A stretch of 64,000 bases of DNA from Planctomycetota bacterium (GCA_016191165.1 JACPPF010000089.1:62001-126000); one strand, 5' to 3'. Positions 26,045 to 35,077 are shown, counted from the stretch's first letter. Notes: generated from the sequence alone by a model not told the origin. A program made the numbers and translations.

Positions 26045-26827
26045 TCACTTGATCCACGGCGCCGCCTGCTTCGCGAAAAACGCCCGCAGCCCCTGCTGGC
26101 ACTCCTCCGTCAAACGCGGCGCCGCGCTCGCCTTGGCCGCTTCCTCGATCGACAGCGCCTGACGCGAGAACTGCCGCAGGTACTCCTTCGTTTTCGCCAG
26201 CGCGTTCGGTCCTCCTTCCGCGCACGCCTTCGCCAGGGCAAAAGCGCGGTCGAGCAAGCGATCACCGAGGACGACTTCGTTGATCATTCCGGCGCGCGCG
26301 GCCTCCTCGGCGCTAATGATTTCTCCTGATAAGAGAAGATACCGAGCCAGCCGTTCGCCGACATGCCGCATCAGGTGGGGCATCACCATGGCGGCGACCA
26401 GACCGCGGCGCACTTCCGGGTAGCCAAACTTTGCCTCGGGCGTCGCGATGGCGAGATCGCACACCGTCACCAGCCCCGCCCCACCCGCGACGGCGGCGCC
26501 CTGCACCAGCGCAATCGTCGGCTTGGGCAGCGCGTAAATCTGATCGTAGAGCCTCGCGAGCCGTAAGGCGTCGTCCCAGATGGGCCTTTGATCCCTGGGA
26601 ATATCAAGCGACTCCTGCAACTCCGCCAGGTCCATACCCGCGCAGAACACCGACCCGGCCGCCGTGAGGATCACGCACCGAACCTCCGCTTCGTTTAGCG
26701 CCCGCGCAAAAGCGCCGACCAGCGCATCGATCAAGCCCCGACTCAGGGCGTTGCGCTTGTCGGCCCGGTTGAGCGTGATGATCGCGGTGGAAGATTTCAC
26801 TTCATAAAGTACCAGGGAATCGCTCAT
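26045..26827 (-). CDS. Enoyl-CoA hydratase/isomerase family protein
   Basis: A 260-residue crotonase-fold protein. AGSVFCAGMDLAELQ is the oxyanion-hole strand, and VQGAAVAGGAGLVTVCDLA carries the second oxyanion glycine; KFGYPEVRRGLVAAMVMPHL follows, with the position of the usual catalytic Glu occupied in EVRRG. It should hydrate or isomerise an acyl-CoA in the cytoplasm. Its start overlaps the stop of the AtuA-like small subunit by 4 bases (ATGA), so the three genes 28529-26045 are translationally coupled. The context suggests a catabolic acyl-CoA pathway, perhaps of branched or isoprenoid acids. Confidence 0.88.
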   Translation of the reverse strand: MSDSLVLYEVKSSTAIITLNRADKRNALSRGLIDALVGAFARALNEAEVRCVILTAAGSVFCAGMDLAELQESLDIPRDQRPIWDDALRLARLYDQIYALPKPTIALVQGAAVAGGAGLVTVCDLAIATPEAKFGYPEVRRGLVAAMVMPHLMRHVGERLARYLLLSGEIISAEEAARAGMINEVVLGDRLLDRAFALAKACAEGGPNALAKTKEYLRQFSRQALSIEEAAKASAAPRLTEECQQGLRAFFAKQAAPWIK

Positions 26828-27183
26828 GTTGGCTCCTTTGTACGAAGCATCGCATCGAGATTGGCCGGCGCCTCGATCTCCATTTGCAAAAGCGTCAGCG
26901 CCAGCGTTTTTCCCTGCGTGTCGATGCGCAGCGATCGACTCGCCCCACCGGCGAGGATGTCGTGCACCAGGAAATTCAGCCCCAGAACGTTGGCCGCCTC
27001 GAAACGTTCAACCTTGCCTGGCTGCATCGGTTTGAAGTAATTGGCGACAACCTCCGCCGTCAAATGATCGCGCAGCCAGTCATAGGCGGTCTGGGTGTAA
27101 CCGATGATCGCGATGTTGGCATGGTTGCCCTTGTCACCCGATCGGCCATGGGCGATGTCGCTCAGTCGGATCGTCGTGGTCAT
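26824..27183 (-). CDS. AtuA-associated ferredoxin-fold small protein
   Basis: A 119-residue protein starting MTTTIRLSDIAHGRSGDKGN. The motif SDIAHGRSGDKGNHANIAI and the C-terminal FLVHDILAGGASRSLRIDTQ correspond to the ferredoxin-fold domain that in many proteins is joined to the C-terminus of the AtuA (former DUF1446) domain. Here it is a separate gene that overlaps AtuA by 4 bases upstream and the enoyl-CoA hydratase by 4 bases downstream. It presumably forms a complex with the AtuA protein. Confidence 0.82.
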   Translation of the reverse strand: MTTTIRLSDIAHGRSGDKGNHANIAIIGYTQTAYDWLRDHLTAEVVANYFKPMQPGKVERFEAANVLGLNFLVHDILAGGASRSLRIDTQGKTLALTLLQMEIEAPANLDAMLRTKEPT

Positions 27184-28529
27184 GTAAGAATCTCCACGCT
27201 CGGTTCGATAGCGGTTTTTTCGATCAGGGAAGGCCAGTAGGCAAAAACCTCGCGCACCTTGGGCCTGCCGGTCGTATAGCCCGTCACGCCGGGCGGGCCG
27301 GAGGTGACCAGCGGCGCGAACTCTTTCGTAAAGCGCTCGACCTTGGCCCGATCGGCGTCATGAACACTGACGCGCAATACGACCTCGGCAAGCCCGGCGG
27401 CCCTCGCTGACGCTTCGGGCTCGGAAAGGCCTGGCGCACAGGCGCCGGCGCCCAGGCATTCGACGTTGCTGCGACCGAACGTTACGCCGACGCGGCGCAG
27501 CAAGGCATCGCCACATAGCCTCGCCTTGGCGACCGCGTCCGGCCCGGCAATGGTCAACATGCCGCTGGCCATGAAGCCGTCGCGGTAGGCGATCGATACC
27601 TTGTAGGTCCCGGTCGCCGCCTGGCCGCGCGCGCCGTGGACGCGCTGCGTGCGATCGTCCATTGCCTCAAGCGCGACGCTCGTGAAGTCGGCGACCACGT
27701 CCGGCGTCAGGTAGCGCGCGGGATCGCCAACCTCGTAGAGCAGCTGCTCGGCCAGCGTCTCGCGATTGACACCTGGCCCGGCGTCGGAGGAGATGGTGAA
27801 GCTACCGTCGTCGGCGAGATCGACATAGGGATAACCGATGTCAGACAAATCGCCTACTTCGCGCCAGTTGCACCACAGTCCGCCGCACACCTGGGCGCCG
27901 CATTCGATGAGATGCCCCGCGACACTCGCGGCGGACAGGCGGTCCCAGTCGTCCCAGCGCCAGCCGAATTCATGCATGGCCGGGCCGACGGCAAGCGACG
28001 CATCCGCGACGCGCCCTGTGATGACGATGTCCGCTCCCCGCGCCAGCGCGTCGGCGATCGGCTTCGCGCCCAAATACGCATTCGCGCTGACCACGCGCGC
28101 GCGAATCGATTGCAACGGGGTGCCGGTATCGAGATTCACGAGCGGCTGGTGCACCAGCAAGGCATCAAGCCGGGGCAGCAGATCGTCGCCCGAAACCACG
28201 GCAACGCGCCGCGCCATGCCCGCTTGTTTCAAAACATCACGGGCACGCTGGGCGCATCCGAGCGGGTTCATGCCCCCGGCGTTGGTGATGATCTTGAGGT
28301 TCGGTTGTTGCGCGAGGATCGGCGTCAGGCGCTGAAGCACGTCGAGGAAATCGGTCGCGAAACCCGCCTGCGGGTCGCGCTGCTTTTGCAGCGCGAGGAT
28401 CGACATCGTCAGCTCGGCGAGGTATTCGAGCGTCAGGTAATCGAGCTTGCCGCGCTGCGCCAGGCGGATCGGCGCGTCGACATTGTCGCCCCAGAAGCCG
28501 CAGCCGTTGCCGATGCGCGTGGTTTTCAT
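27180..28529 (-). CDS. AtuA-family (acyclic terpene utilization, DUF1446) protein
   Basis: A 449-residue protein of the AtuA family, opening RIGNGCGFWGDNVDAP and containing LKIITNAGGMNPLGCA, GADIVITGRVADASLAVGP and GHLIECGAQVCGGL, which together are diagnostic. AtuA-type proteins are required for acyclic terpene and related branched-acid breakdown in Pseudomonas but their reaction is not well defined. It heads the operon AtuA, small subunit, enoyl-CoA hydratase. No geranyl-CoA carboxylase genes are visible here, so terpene use itself is not supported. Confidence 0.86.
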   Translation of the reverse strand: MKTTRIGNGCGFWGDNVDAPIRLAQRGKLDYLTLEYLAELTMSILALQKQRDPQAGFATDFLDVLQRLTPILAQQPNLKIITNAGGMNPLGCAQRARDVLKQAGMARRVAVVSGDDLLPRLDALLVHQPLVNLDTGTPLQSIRARVVSANAYLGAKPIADALARGADIVITGRVADASLAVGPAMHEFGWRWDDWDRLSAASVAGHLIECGAQVCGGLWCNWREVGDLSDIGYPYVDLADDGSFTISSDAGPGVNRETLAEQLLYEVGDPARYLTPDVVADFTSVALEAMDDRTQRVHGARGQAATGTYKVSIAYRDGFMASGMLTIAGPDAVAKARLCGDALLRRVGVTFGRSNVECLGAGACAPGLSEPEASARAAGLAEVVLRVSVHDADRAKVERFTKEFAPLVTSGPPGVTGYTTGRPKVREVFAYWPSLIEKTAIEPSVEILT

Positions 28530-28541
28530 GGTGCAATCGCC

Positions 28542-28608
28542 GTTTAGCCGCTCGTCTCTGGCGAGCGCAACGACGCCAGGCGCGCTCGCCGAAGGCGAGC
28601 GGCTAAAC
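28542..28608. repeat. Palindromic element, family D (paired)
   Basis: GTTTAGCCGCTCG (28542-28554) and CGAGCGGCTAAAC (28596-28608) are perfect complements; internal CGAGCGC/CGCTCGCC gives further pairing. It ends at the stop codon of the alcohol dehydrogenase gene and precedes the AtuA gene. Confidence 0.88.
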
Positions 28609-29813
28609 TAGAGCGCTTCCTGGAAAATACCCTCGATCTCCTCGACGGTCACACTGCGGGGGTTGACGCGCAGGATGCGCTTGATGCCGAAGGTTTTCTC
28701 GGCGAGCCCGCGCAGTTGTTCTTGCTTGACGCCAAGGTCGCGCAGGCGCTGGGGGATGCCGATATCAGCGCGGAGTTTTTCGACGGCGGCGATCGCCTTT
28801 TCTGCTGCCGCGCGTTCGGTAAGGCCGGTAACGTTTTCACCCAGCAGCGCGGCGATCTCGGCAAACGCCTTGACCTTGGCGCTGAGGTTGAAGCGCATGA
28901 CGTAGGGCAGGAGCAGCCCGTTGCCCACGCCGTGCGAGCAATGGACCGCGCCGCCGACCGGATACTCCATGGCGTGAACCAGGGCGACGCCGACGTTGGA
29001 AAACGCCATGCCCGCGAGCAGGGCCGCCAGCGCCATGCCCTCGCGCGCTTCCAGATCGCTGCCGTCCTTCACCGCCCGGCAAAGGTACTTGCCAATCAGC
29101 GTGATCGCGCGCTCGGCACAAAGGTCGCCCATCGGGTGCTTGCCCTGATAAACGGTGCGCTCCCCTTCGGGCAGCGGGAAGTCGGCATTGTCGATTGCCG
29201 TGAATGCCTCGATGGCGTGCGTGAGCGCGTCGATTCCGGAGTCAGCGGTCACCTTGGGCGGGCACGACACCGTCATCAGCGGGTCGACAACGGCGACGGT
29301 CGGGCGCAGCCAGTTTGACAGGATGCCGACCTTGATATGGTTTTCGTTGTCGGTGATGACCGTGGCCGCGGAGACCTCCGAACCGGTGCCGGCGGTCGTC
29401 GGAATGCAGATAAGCGGGAAGACGGGGCCAGGGATCTTGTCATCGCCGACGTAATCGCGTGGCCCGCCGCCATGCTTGAGCAGCGTGGCGGCGAGTTTCG
29501 CGAGGTCCATGTTGCTGCCGCCCCCCAGGCCAATGAGGAGGTCGGGCTGGAACGTTTTGGCTTGCTCGTAGCAGGCAAGCCCTGCCCTCATCGACGGCTC
29601 CGGCTCGCCGCCCGTGAACGCATCGACGGTCAGACCCGCGGCGAGCAGCGGTTGCCGGACGCGCTCGAGCAGCCCGGCTTTTTCAAGAATCGCATCGGTG
29701 ACGATCAGCGCCTTCTTCGCGCGCATGCGCGTGGCGATTTCACCAAGCTGTTTGACGGCGTCCCGGCCGAAGACGATCGAGTGAGCGATGTGGAACGACC
29801 AGACGGTGCGCAT
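28608..29813 (-). CDS. Iron-containing alcohol dehydrogenase
   Basis: A 401-residue group III alcohol dehydrogenase. The NAD-binding segment GLGGGSNMDLAKLAA (~95) and the family pattern TTAGTGSEVSAATVI are present. The metal ligands are the Asp and His in DSGIDALTHAIEAF and the histidines in HAMEYPVGGAVHCSHG. It oxidises alcohols or reduces aldehydes with NAD(P) in the cytoplasm. AGGA precedes the start. Same strand as the AtuA operon but separated by a palindrome, so co-transcription is uncertain. Substrate not deducible. Confidence 0.9.
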   Translation of the reverse strand: MRTVWSFHIAHSIVFGRDAVKQLGEIATRMRAKKALIVTDAILEKAGLLERVRQPLLAAGLTVDAFTGGEPEPSMRAGLACYEQAKTFQPDLLIGLGGGSNMDLAKLAATLLKHGGGPRDYVGDDKIPGPVFPLICIPTTAGTGSEVSAATVITDNENHIKVGILSNWLRPTVAVVDPLMTVSCPPKVTADSGIDALTHAIEAFTAIDNADFPLPEGERTVYQGKHPMGDLCAERAITLIGKYLCRAVKDGSDLEAREGMALAALLAGMAFSNVGVALVHAMEYPVGGAVHCSHGVGNGLLLPYVMRFNLSAKVKAFAEIAALLGENVTGLTERAAAEKAIAAVEKLRADIGIPQRLRDLGVKQEQLRGLAEKTFGIKRILRVNPRSVTVEEIEGIFQEAL

Positions 29814-29827
29814 GGGTGAGTCCTGTG

Positions 29828-29849
29828 AACCCGCAGCCTTTCGGCTGCG
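29828..29849. repeat. Short palindromic hairpin
   Basis: CCCGCAGCC-TTTC-GGCTGCGGG, a 9-bp stem between the divergent alcohol dehydrogenase and molybdopterin genes. It may be another dispersed element; it is not placed to be a terminator for either gene. Confidence 0.65.
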
Positions 29850-29899
29850 GGCGTGGGTTTGCGTATGATGTACGTTATAGTTTTTTTACGGAGAACCGC

Positions 29900-30427
29900 A
29901 TGACCATCCGCATCGGCATCGTCACCGTGTCCGATCGCGCCAGCCAGGGCGTCTATGAGGACAAAGGCGGCCCCGCGATCCAGGAAACCTTGCGCGAAAT
30001 CCTTTCCTGCGAATGGGAACCCGTCGCGCGGCTCATTCCGGACGAACAGCCGACTATCGAGAATACCTTACAGAATTTATGCGATCAGGAAAACTGCTGT
30101 CTCGTCGTCACGACCGGTGGCACCGGCCCGGCCAGGCGCGACGTCACCCCCGAGGCAACCGAAGCCGTGTGCGACAAACTCCTCGACGGCTTCGGCGAGC
30201 AGATGCGCGCCGTCTCGCTCAAAATCGTGCCGACCGCCATCCTCTCACGCCAGATCGCCGGCATCCGCGGGAAGTCGCTCATCGTCAACTTGCCGGGAAA
30301 ACCAAGTGCCATCCGCGATTGCCTGCTCGCGGTCTTTCCCGCGATCCCCTATTGCATCGATCTGCTCGACGGGCCATTCTTGACGACGAATGAGAACGTG
30401 GTGAAGGCGTTTCGGCCGAAGAAGTGA
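29900..30427 (+). CDS. mog: Molybdopterin adenylyltransferase
   Basis: A 175-residue MogA/MoaB-type protein starting MTIRIGIVTVSDRASQGVYED; GGAG stands 7 bases before the ATG at 29900. It has SDRASQG near the N-terminus, VVTTGGTGPARRDVTPEATE (the MPT-binding TGGTG..D.TPEA motif) and IVNLPGKPSAIRDCL (the second family signature). It activates molybdopterin with ATP to MPT-AMP for molybdenum insertion. The single gene lies away from other moa/moe genes. MogA and MoaB are hard to separate by sequence; the long C-terminal part and GGTGPARRD fit Mog. Confidence 0.88.
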   Translation: MTIRIGIVTVSDRASQGVYEDKGGPAIQETLREILSCEWEPVARLIPDEQPTIENTLQNLCDQENCCLVVTTGGTGPARRDVTPEATEAVCDKLLDGFGEQMRAVSLKIVPTAILSRQIAGIRGKSLIVNLPGKPSAIRDCLLAVFPAIPYCIDLLDGPFLTTNENVVKAFRPKK

Positions 30428-30429
30428 TT

Positions 30430-30470
30430 GCGAACCCCGGGTTTCGCTTACGCTCGCCCCGGGGCTTCAC
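30430..30470. repeat. Palindromic element, family F-like
   Basis: GCGAACCCCGGG pairs with CCCCGGGGCTTC around TTTCGCTTACGCTCG. It lies between the convergent mog and lipoprotein genes. Confidence 0.7.
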
Positions 30471-30479
30471 GAAAAATGG

Positions 30480-31106
30480 CTATTCGCAAAGCGCCAGCTT
30501 GAAGCGCCGGATCATCTCGTGTTCCAGCGCCTTGTCGCGGCCGCGGTAGATCCACGCCGGCTCGAAGAACGTCGCGTCGATGACTTCGGTCGCGCGCTCC
30601 ACCGTGTTCTCGTTGCGGAAAACCGCGCCGCCGACCGTCGAGCGAATTGGCCGCGGCAGGTCTTCCAATTCCTTGCGCACGATGAACTCGACGAAGTAGC
30701 CGCCGTGATCCGCCGGCTGCGGGTCCGCGGTTTGAACGACAACCGTCACGCGATTGCGATAGGTCTGCGTCGTGGACAATAGCCGTTCGTAGATGTCGGG
30801 GCTGCCCGGTTTGAACAGAAGCGCCAGCCCCGGCGCGACGCGCGGCACCGCCTCGATGTGGCCGCTGTAACGATTCGAGTCCGCGATCTCGAATCCGTAA
30901 TCACTCAGCGTTTGCAGGGCGGTCTCGAAGACGCGGCCATAGTCCTTGGGCGGCAGCGGCACCCAGGCCGGATTCTGCTCCTGAACCTGGTCCTGCACGA
31001 GCGGAATCGTCGGCGGCAGGTCATAGGCCGGTCGCAAATTCTGGCAACCCAGCGCCAGCACCGGCAGGCAAACCAGCCCAGCATATCGCAGCCAACGCAC
31101 AGACAT
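30480..31106 (-). CDS. Lipoprotein of unknown function
   Basis: A 208-residue protein with lipobox LALGC (lipidated Cys21), followed by a Pro-rich linker and an alpha/beta domain: DYGRVFETALQTLSDYGFEI, then TYRNRVTVVVQTADPQPADH and GGYFVEFIVRKELEDLPRP. This pattern, a strand-helix module with DYG-type turns, resembles small periplasmic domains found in many planctomycete lipoproteins, but no family name can be given. GGGGA precedes the start. It is divergent from the small secreted gene at 31256. Confidence 0.7.
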   Translation of the reverse strand: MSVRWLRYAGLVCLPVLALGCQNLRPAYDLPPTIPLVQDQVQEQNPAWVPLPPKDYGRVFETALQTLSDYGFEIADSNRYSGHIEAVPRVAPGLALLFKPGSPDIYERLLSTTQTYRNRVTVVVQTADPQPADHGGYFVEFIVRKELEDLPRPIRSTVGGAVFRNENTVERATEVIDATFFEPAWIYRGRDKALEHEMIRRFKLALCE

Positions 31107-31255
31107 AAGAATCCCCCATGAAGGCGAGGGGTTATGCCACGGCCGTCGAAAAATGCAAGAGCAGATTTCTTCCCTTGACAGATTTGCCGACGTCGTTATG
31201 GTCCCGCCCCACGCTGCTTATTCAGGACGAATTCTCGAACCACGGGAGGTGGCCC

Positions 31256-31582
31256 ATGCGCGCAGGCGTTTGGCTGCTGGGGACAATTTCATTGCTGGCG
31301 TTGGCCGAGCCCGCGCGAGCGCAGTTTGCCTCGGCCCTGGGGGGCACGTCGGGACTGTTCGCCAACACGATGGCGAAGCCGAGTTTCACGCCGGCGATGA
31401 TGAGTCGGCCGATGGTGCCGCCGCCGTTGAGCCTGGGGAGTATGATGCCAAGCTTCCCGCATTTGCAAAACACGATGCTGTTGCGAAACATCTTCACCGG
31501 CCCGCAGGTCAAGTCGAAGTTCTATCCGATGCCGGCGCCGAAGTACAAGCAGGCCAAGAAATGGTGGTGGCAGAAGAAATGA
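31256..31582 (+). CDS. Small secreted basic protein
   Basis: A 108-residue protein starting MRAGVWLLGTISLLALAEPA, a signal peptide cut near ARAQ; GGGAGG stands 7 bases before the ATG at 31256. The mature part is Met/Pro/Ser-rich and ends in the strongly basic, aromatic KYKQAKKWWWQKK. No family recognised; similar short exported proteins with Trp/Lys tails occur in planctomycetes. Confidence 0.6.
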   Translation: MRAGVWLLGTISLLALAEPARAQFASALGGTSGLFANTMAKPSFTPAMMSRPMVPPPLSLGSMMPSFPHLQNTMLLRNIFTGPQVKSKFYPMPAPKYKQAKKWWWQKK

Positions 31583-31588
31583 CGCGAG

Positions 31589-31708
31589 CGTTCAGCCGTC
31601 AGTTATCAGCGTTCAGCCGGAAAAGCAAAAATGGAACAAGGCCAATAACGCCACGTCGATTGCACGAGCGGTTCTGGCTGATAGCTGATAGCGGTTGGCT
31701 GATAGCCA
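31589..31708. repeat. Imperfect direct/inverted repeat cluster
   Basis: GCGTTCAGCC occurs twice (near 31589 and 31610), flanking TCAGTTATCA; downstream CTGATAGCTGATAGC and GGCTGATAGCC (near 31677-31708) carry the inverted sense of the same words. The cluster fills the convergent gap between two genes and holds no open frame. Confidence 0.55.
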
Positions 31709-31720
31709 AATGACAACGAA

Positions 31721-32500
31721 TCACCACAACGTGTAGCCGCCGTCGATGACGAGGGCGGCGCCGGTCATGTAGCGCGAGGCGTCGCTGGCCAGGTAGAGAG
31801 CGAGCGGCCCGAGGTCCTCGGGTTGCCCGAAATCGCCGAGCGGGATCTGGGCGCGAAAGGTCGCGATCACCTCGGGGTGCAATTTCGACCAGCGCTGGTT
31901 TGGCTCGGTCATGAACCCGCCGGGCAGGATGGCGTTGACGGTGATCTTGTGCGGCGCCCAGTCGGCGGCGGTCGCGCGTGTGAACTGTATCATGGCGCCC
32001 TTGGCCGTCTCGTAATGCCGACCCGCGATACCCCGCCCCGCGACGAAGCTATTGATCGACGCGATATTGATGATGCGCCCGCCCTGCCCGCGTTCGATCA
32101 TCGACTTGCCAATCAGCTTCGTGCATAGGAAACAGCTCGTCAGGTTCAAATCCATCAACGCACGCCATTTTTCCAGAGGCATGTCCTCGGTTGGGATATT
32201 CTCGCGCCGGCCGCCGACGTTGTTGATGAGAATGTCGATTGGCCCGAGCGCCAGCGCGCTTTTACAAGCCGACTCGCACTGTTCCGGCACGCCGACATCG
32301 CCGGGGACCGTCCACGCCTGTCGGCCAAAAGCGCGAATGTCGCTTGCCGTTTTCTCCAGGCTTGGCACATCGCGGCCCACGAGGGCAACATCGGCGCCGG
32401 CCTCCGCGATGGCGAGCGCCATCTCGCGCCCAAGGCCCCGGCTGCCGCCGGTGATGAAGAGACGTTTGCCAGTTAAACGGAAGCGATCGAAGACGCTCAT
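31721..32500 (-). CDS. Short-chain dehydrogenase/reductase
   Basis: A 259-residue SDR starting MSVFDRFRLTGKRLF; GAGGTGG lies just upstream of 32500. Classical motifs are TGGSRGLG (cofactor), NNVGG, the Ser in NIASINS and Y-x-x-x-K in HYETAKGA, with PGGFMTEPN after it. It should be an NAD(P)-dependent oxidoreductase of the gluconate 5-dehydrogenase/KduD-like group; the substrate is not deducible. One of three SDRs in the window. Confidence 0.87.
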   Translation of the reverse strand: MSVFDRFRLTGKRLFITGGSRGLGREMALAIAEAGADVALVGRDVPSLEKTASDIRAFGRQAWTVPGDVGVPEQCESACKSALALGPIDILINNVGGRRENIPTEDMPLEKWRALMDLNLTSCFLCTKLIGKSMIERGQGGRIINIASINSFVAGRGIAGRHYETAKGAMIQFTRATAADWAPHKITVNAILPGGFMTEPNQRWSKLHPEVIATFRAQIPLGDFGQPEDLGPLALYLASDASRYMTGAALVIDGGYTLW

Positions 32501-32531
32501 GGCCACCTCAGCGGATGCCAAATGGATTGGT

Positions 32532-34175
32532 CTACCTGGCGGACCGTTTCAGTAGTAACCCCAGACCGGAGCAAGTCCCGCGCGCGTTCGTTTTGCCGAC
32601 GATTCCGACAATGGGAGTCCCGTCGCCTTCGAGAGTCGTCTGTCTGAAGGTCGTTTTTACCCCGATCCATCGCGATTGGTAGGAATCGTCCAGATCGAGT
32701 TTGCCGTCCTTGACGCGCATGAAGTTAACCGACAGCCCAAAGATGGGCAGCGACGTCCGGACGGTGATGCTGCCCACCGCGTATCCGTCCTTCGCTTTGA
32801 GCGTCACGGTGGCCGGAATGTCGGCGCCGTGTTGTTTGCCGCGAACTTCGCCGGCTTTCGTTCGGTAGATCGGGCGAACGGCGCTGATGATTTCCTTGCT
32901 GGCAAACGTGCCGAAACCCAACTCGAGTCCGATGAGGATACCGCCGTCGGGGCCTTCGTCGATGAACAGCTCGTCGCGCGGAGAACCGCCCATGATTTTG
33001 GTTGCGTTGCCTGTTTGAACGGGCGGTCGCTTCACGGGGCGCGGTTGCGGCTTGACCTTGGCGACGATCGGACCGCCAACACGTTGACGGATCACCTGCG
33101 ACCTGAGATCCTTGCCCGCTGCGTTTGTGTAGACGCCTTGCAGGAGCACCTCCGGATTTTTGAATTCACCGTTCAGCACAACCTCCCCCACGGCAAGTTG
33201 CTTGTCGATCGTGAGCCTGATTTTTTTGGCGCCGGCTTCCCTCTCGAGCGATTGAATCTTTTTGTTTGGATCGCGCGCGGGCAGACAATAGAGGTCGACA
33301 GAGGAAATCTTGCCAAGCGGATCAATGACGGCGACTTCGACGCGTAGCCTGGTCGCGCCATTTTCGGGAGGGGTCGCCATGACATGAAATGTTCCAAGCC
33401 GGCCCTGAAACATTTTCCCGACCTCGGCGGCGGGAATGGTCAAACCGATGCCCGAGCTGTTGCGAATCGTGGCGACGGCGACGCCAATCAATTGGCCGCG
33501 GGAATCCACAACGGGACCCCCGCTATTCCCTGGATTCAGGTTGCCATCGATTTGAACGACGGCCAAATCTCCGTTGTCATCGTTGCGAAGACTTGAAATC
33601 GCCGCCTTGCCAACGGTTATTGCCGGATTGCCTTTGCTCGCCGCCAACACGTTGCCGAATGGGAAGCCGAACGTGTAAACGGACATCGTTTCAGACAGCT
33701 TGGGCGTCCTGGAAAAGTCGATCGGTTTGGGCAGATTCTTGACGTCACTGATGCGGAGGATGGCCAGGTCACGTTGTGGATCGACCGCCAGTAGCTCAGC
33801 TTTGAACGAGCGCTCTGTTTTGGTGCCGCTTTCCAGGACCAGCGTTACGGCCGCGTTTTTCAGAGTCGTTTGGAGCCAGCGCGGAGTCCAGCTCGGCGGC
33901 ACCGGGAAGCCCGGCCGGCGGATGGACGGACCTGTGGGGATTTCAATCTGAATTTTTGGCTCGACAACGTGGTGGTTGGTGACCACCAGCGCGGTGTTGC
34001 CATCCACCTTGACCACAAAGCCCGAGCCACTGCCCTCCCTCCCCTGGGCCTTCACCTTGACGAACACCGTCGCGCGCTTGATCTCTGCCAACGTGTCAGA
34101 AGATATTTTTTCCTGGGCCGCGGCGCTGCTTGCCAGGAAAAGCATACAAGTTGCCAAGAATACAGCGTGACGCAT
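32532..34175 (-). CDS. Secreted trypsin-like serine protease (HtrA-type catalytic domain)
   Basis: A 547-residue protein; the start at 34175 is preferred because it gives a clean signal peptide (MRHAVFLATCMLFLASSAAA) with AAGGA 8 bases upstream. The trypsin-2/DegP-like domain has His in VVTNHHVVEPK, Asp in QRDLAILRI and Ser in GNLNPGNSGGPVVD. The C-terminal ~300 residues have no PDZ domain and are not recognised; they contain beta-rich repeats such as VEVAVIDPLGKISSVDLYCL. It should act outside the cytoplasm in protein quality control or processing. Confidence 0.85.
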   Translation of the reverse strand: MRHAVFLATCMLFLASSAAAQEKISSDTLAEIKRATVFVKVKAQGREGSGSGFVVKVDGNTALVVTNHHVVEPKIQIEIPTGPSIRRPGFPVPPSWTPRWLQTTLKNAAVTLVLESGTKTERSFKAELLAVDPQRDLAILRISDVKNLPKPIDFSRTPKLSETMSVYTFGFPFGNVLAASKGNPAITVGKAAISSLRNDDNGDLAVVQIDGNLNPGNSGGPVVDSRGQLIGVAVATIRNSSGIGLTIPAAEVGKMFQGRLGTFHVMATPPENGATRLRVEVAVIDPLGKISSVDLYCLPARDPNKKIQSLEREAGAKKIRLTIDKQLAVGEVVLNGEFKNPEVLLQGVYTNAAGKDLRSQVIRQRVGGPIVAKVKPQPRPVKRPPVQTGNATKIMGGSPRDELFIDEGPDGGILIGLELGFGTFASKEIISAVRPIYRTKAGEVRGKQHGADIPATVTLKAKDGYAVGSITVRTSLPIFGLSVNFMRVKDGKLDLDDSYQSRWIGVKTTFRQTTLEGDGTPIVGIVGKTNARGTCSGLGLLLKRSAR

Positions 34176-34286
34176 AGCGCGGATCCTTTGCACGAACATC
34201 GAGAGATCGGTGCGGCAGAACGTCCGGATATGAGCGTAAACGGTCCAATCCTTCTCTGTCAAGCTTATTTCCGATGTGCCGGCAAC

Positions 34287-35039
34287 CTACTTCGCCTTGA
34301 ACAGCGACCCAAAGCCAACCCGCACCTCGCGCGTGTCGGCAGTCTTGACGATGGCGGCGCCGGCTTTTTCCAGGAGCCCGCGTTCGATCGAGGGGCGCCA
34401 GCGGCGCAAGGTATCCACGGCGGCCTTGCCGATGAGTTTCGCGCCGTCGCCGCCGATGCCGTTGATGTGTTCGACGACCAGCTTGTCGTATTGCACGCGC
34501 GCGGAGGTGACACGCAGGCGGAAAACGAAATCGGGCAGCGGGCCCTTGGTCGTGTCGAAGCGGAGCGTGTCCTCGCAATCCATATCGACACGCAGCTGAG
34601 TGCGGGCGCGAATGCTGCCGCTCCAGAGGCGGGCGCCGTTGGCCCAGTTTTGCTGCTCGTATTCCACGCCCATCTGGAACGTCAAGAACACCTTGAACGT
34701 CGGTTTCTCCGGCGTGATGTTTTTGACATCGTAGATGCGCAGGTCCAGCGTGCCGGCCAGATTCTGGGCGGTGAGCTTCATCTTGCGCCATTCGCCGTGG
34801 TTGCGCAGCGACTTCGTGACGCGGGGGCGCAGGCCGCGCCATTTGACGCCGACCGGGATCATGGCCTGATGGTTCCAGTTGTCAACCCGCTGATAAAGAA
34901 GGGAAGGAACCGAGCTAACCAGCAGGGGCTTCACCATTCTGGCAAGCTGGTCGAGCGGTTCATCCTTCTTGGCCTGTGCAAGAAGCCATGCCGGCTGGCA
35001 GAGCAGGATGGTCAGACCAAACGCCAGGCGATGACACAT
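34287..35039 (-). CDS. Secreted protein of unknown function
   Basis: A 250-residue protein with a signal peptide (MCHRLAFGLTILLCQPAWLLAQ). The mature chain is a mixed alpha/beta domain with the paired strands TLDLRIYDVKNITPEKPTFK and DFVFRLRVTSARVQYDKLV, followed by a helical end VDTLRRWRPSIERGLLEKAG. This shape (long beta sheet followed by helices, lipid-binding-like) is common in planctomycete proteins of unknown role. It is upstream of the protease gene, same strand. Confidence 0.65.
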   Translation of the reverse strand: MCHRLAFGLTILLCQPAWLLAQAKKDEPLDQLARMVKPLLVSSVPSLLYQRVDNWNHQAMIPVGVKWRGLRPRVTKSLRNHGEWRKMKLTAQNLAGTLDLRIYDVKNITPEKPTFKVFLTFQMGVEYEQQNWANGARLWSGSIRARTQLRVDMDCEDTLRFDTTKGPLPDFVFRLRVTSARVQYDKLVVEHINGIGGDGAKLIGKAAVDTLRRWRPSIERGLLEKAGAAIVKTADTREVRVGFGSLFKAK

Positions 35040-35077
35040 AAGAAAAACCCTTTATTGGCCTGGAACAAACGATCAGT

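Noticed and set aside
28608-28620. Terminator for the alcohol dehydrogenase gene from the family D palindrome
   Set aside because: The stem overlaps the stop codon region and no T-run follows on the minus strand, so intrinsic termination is not supported by sequence alone.
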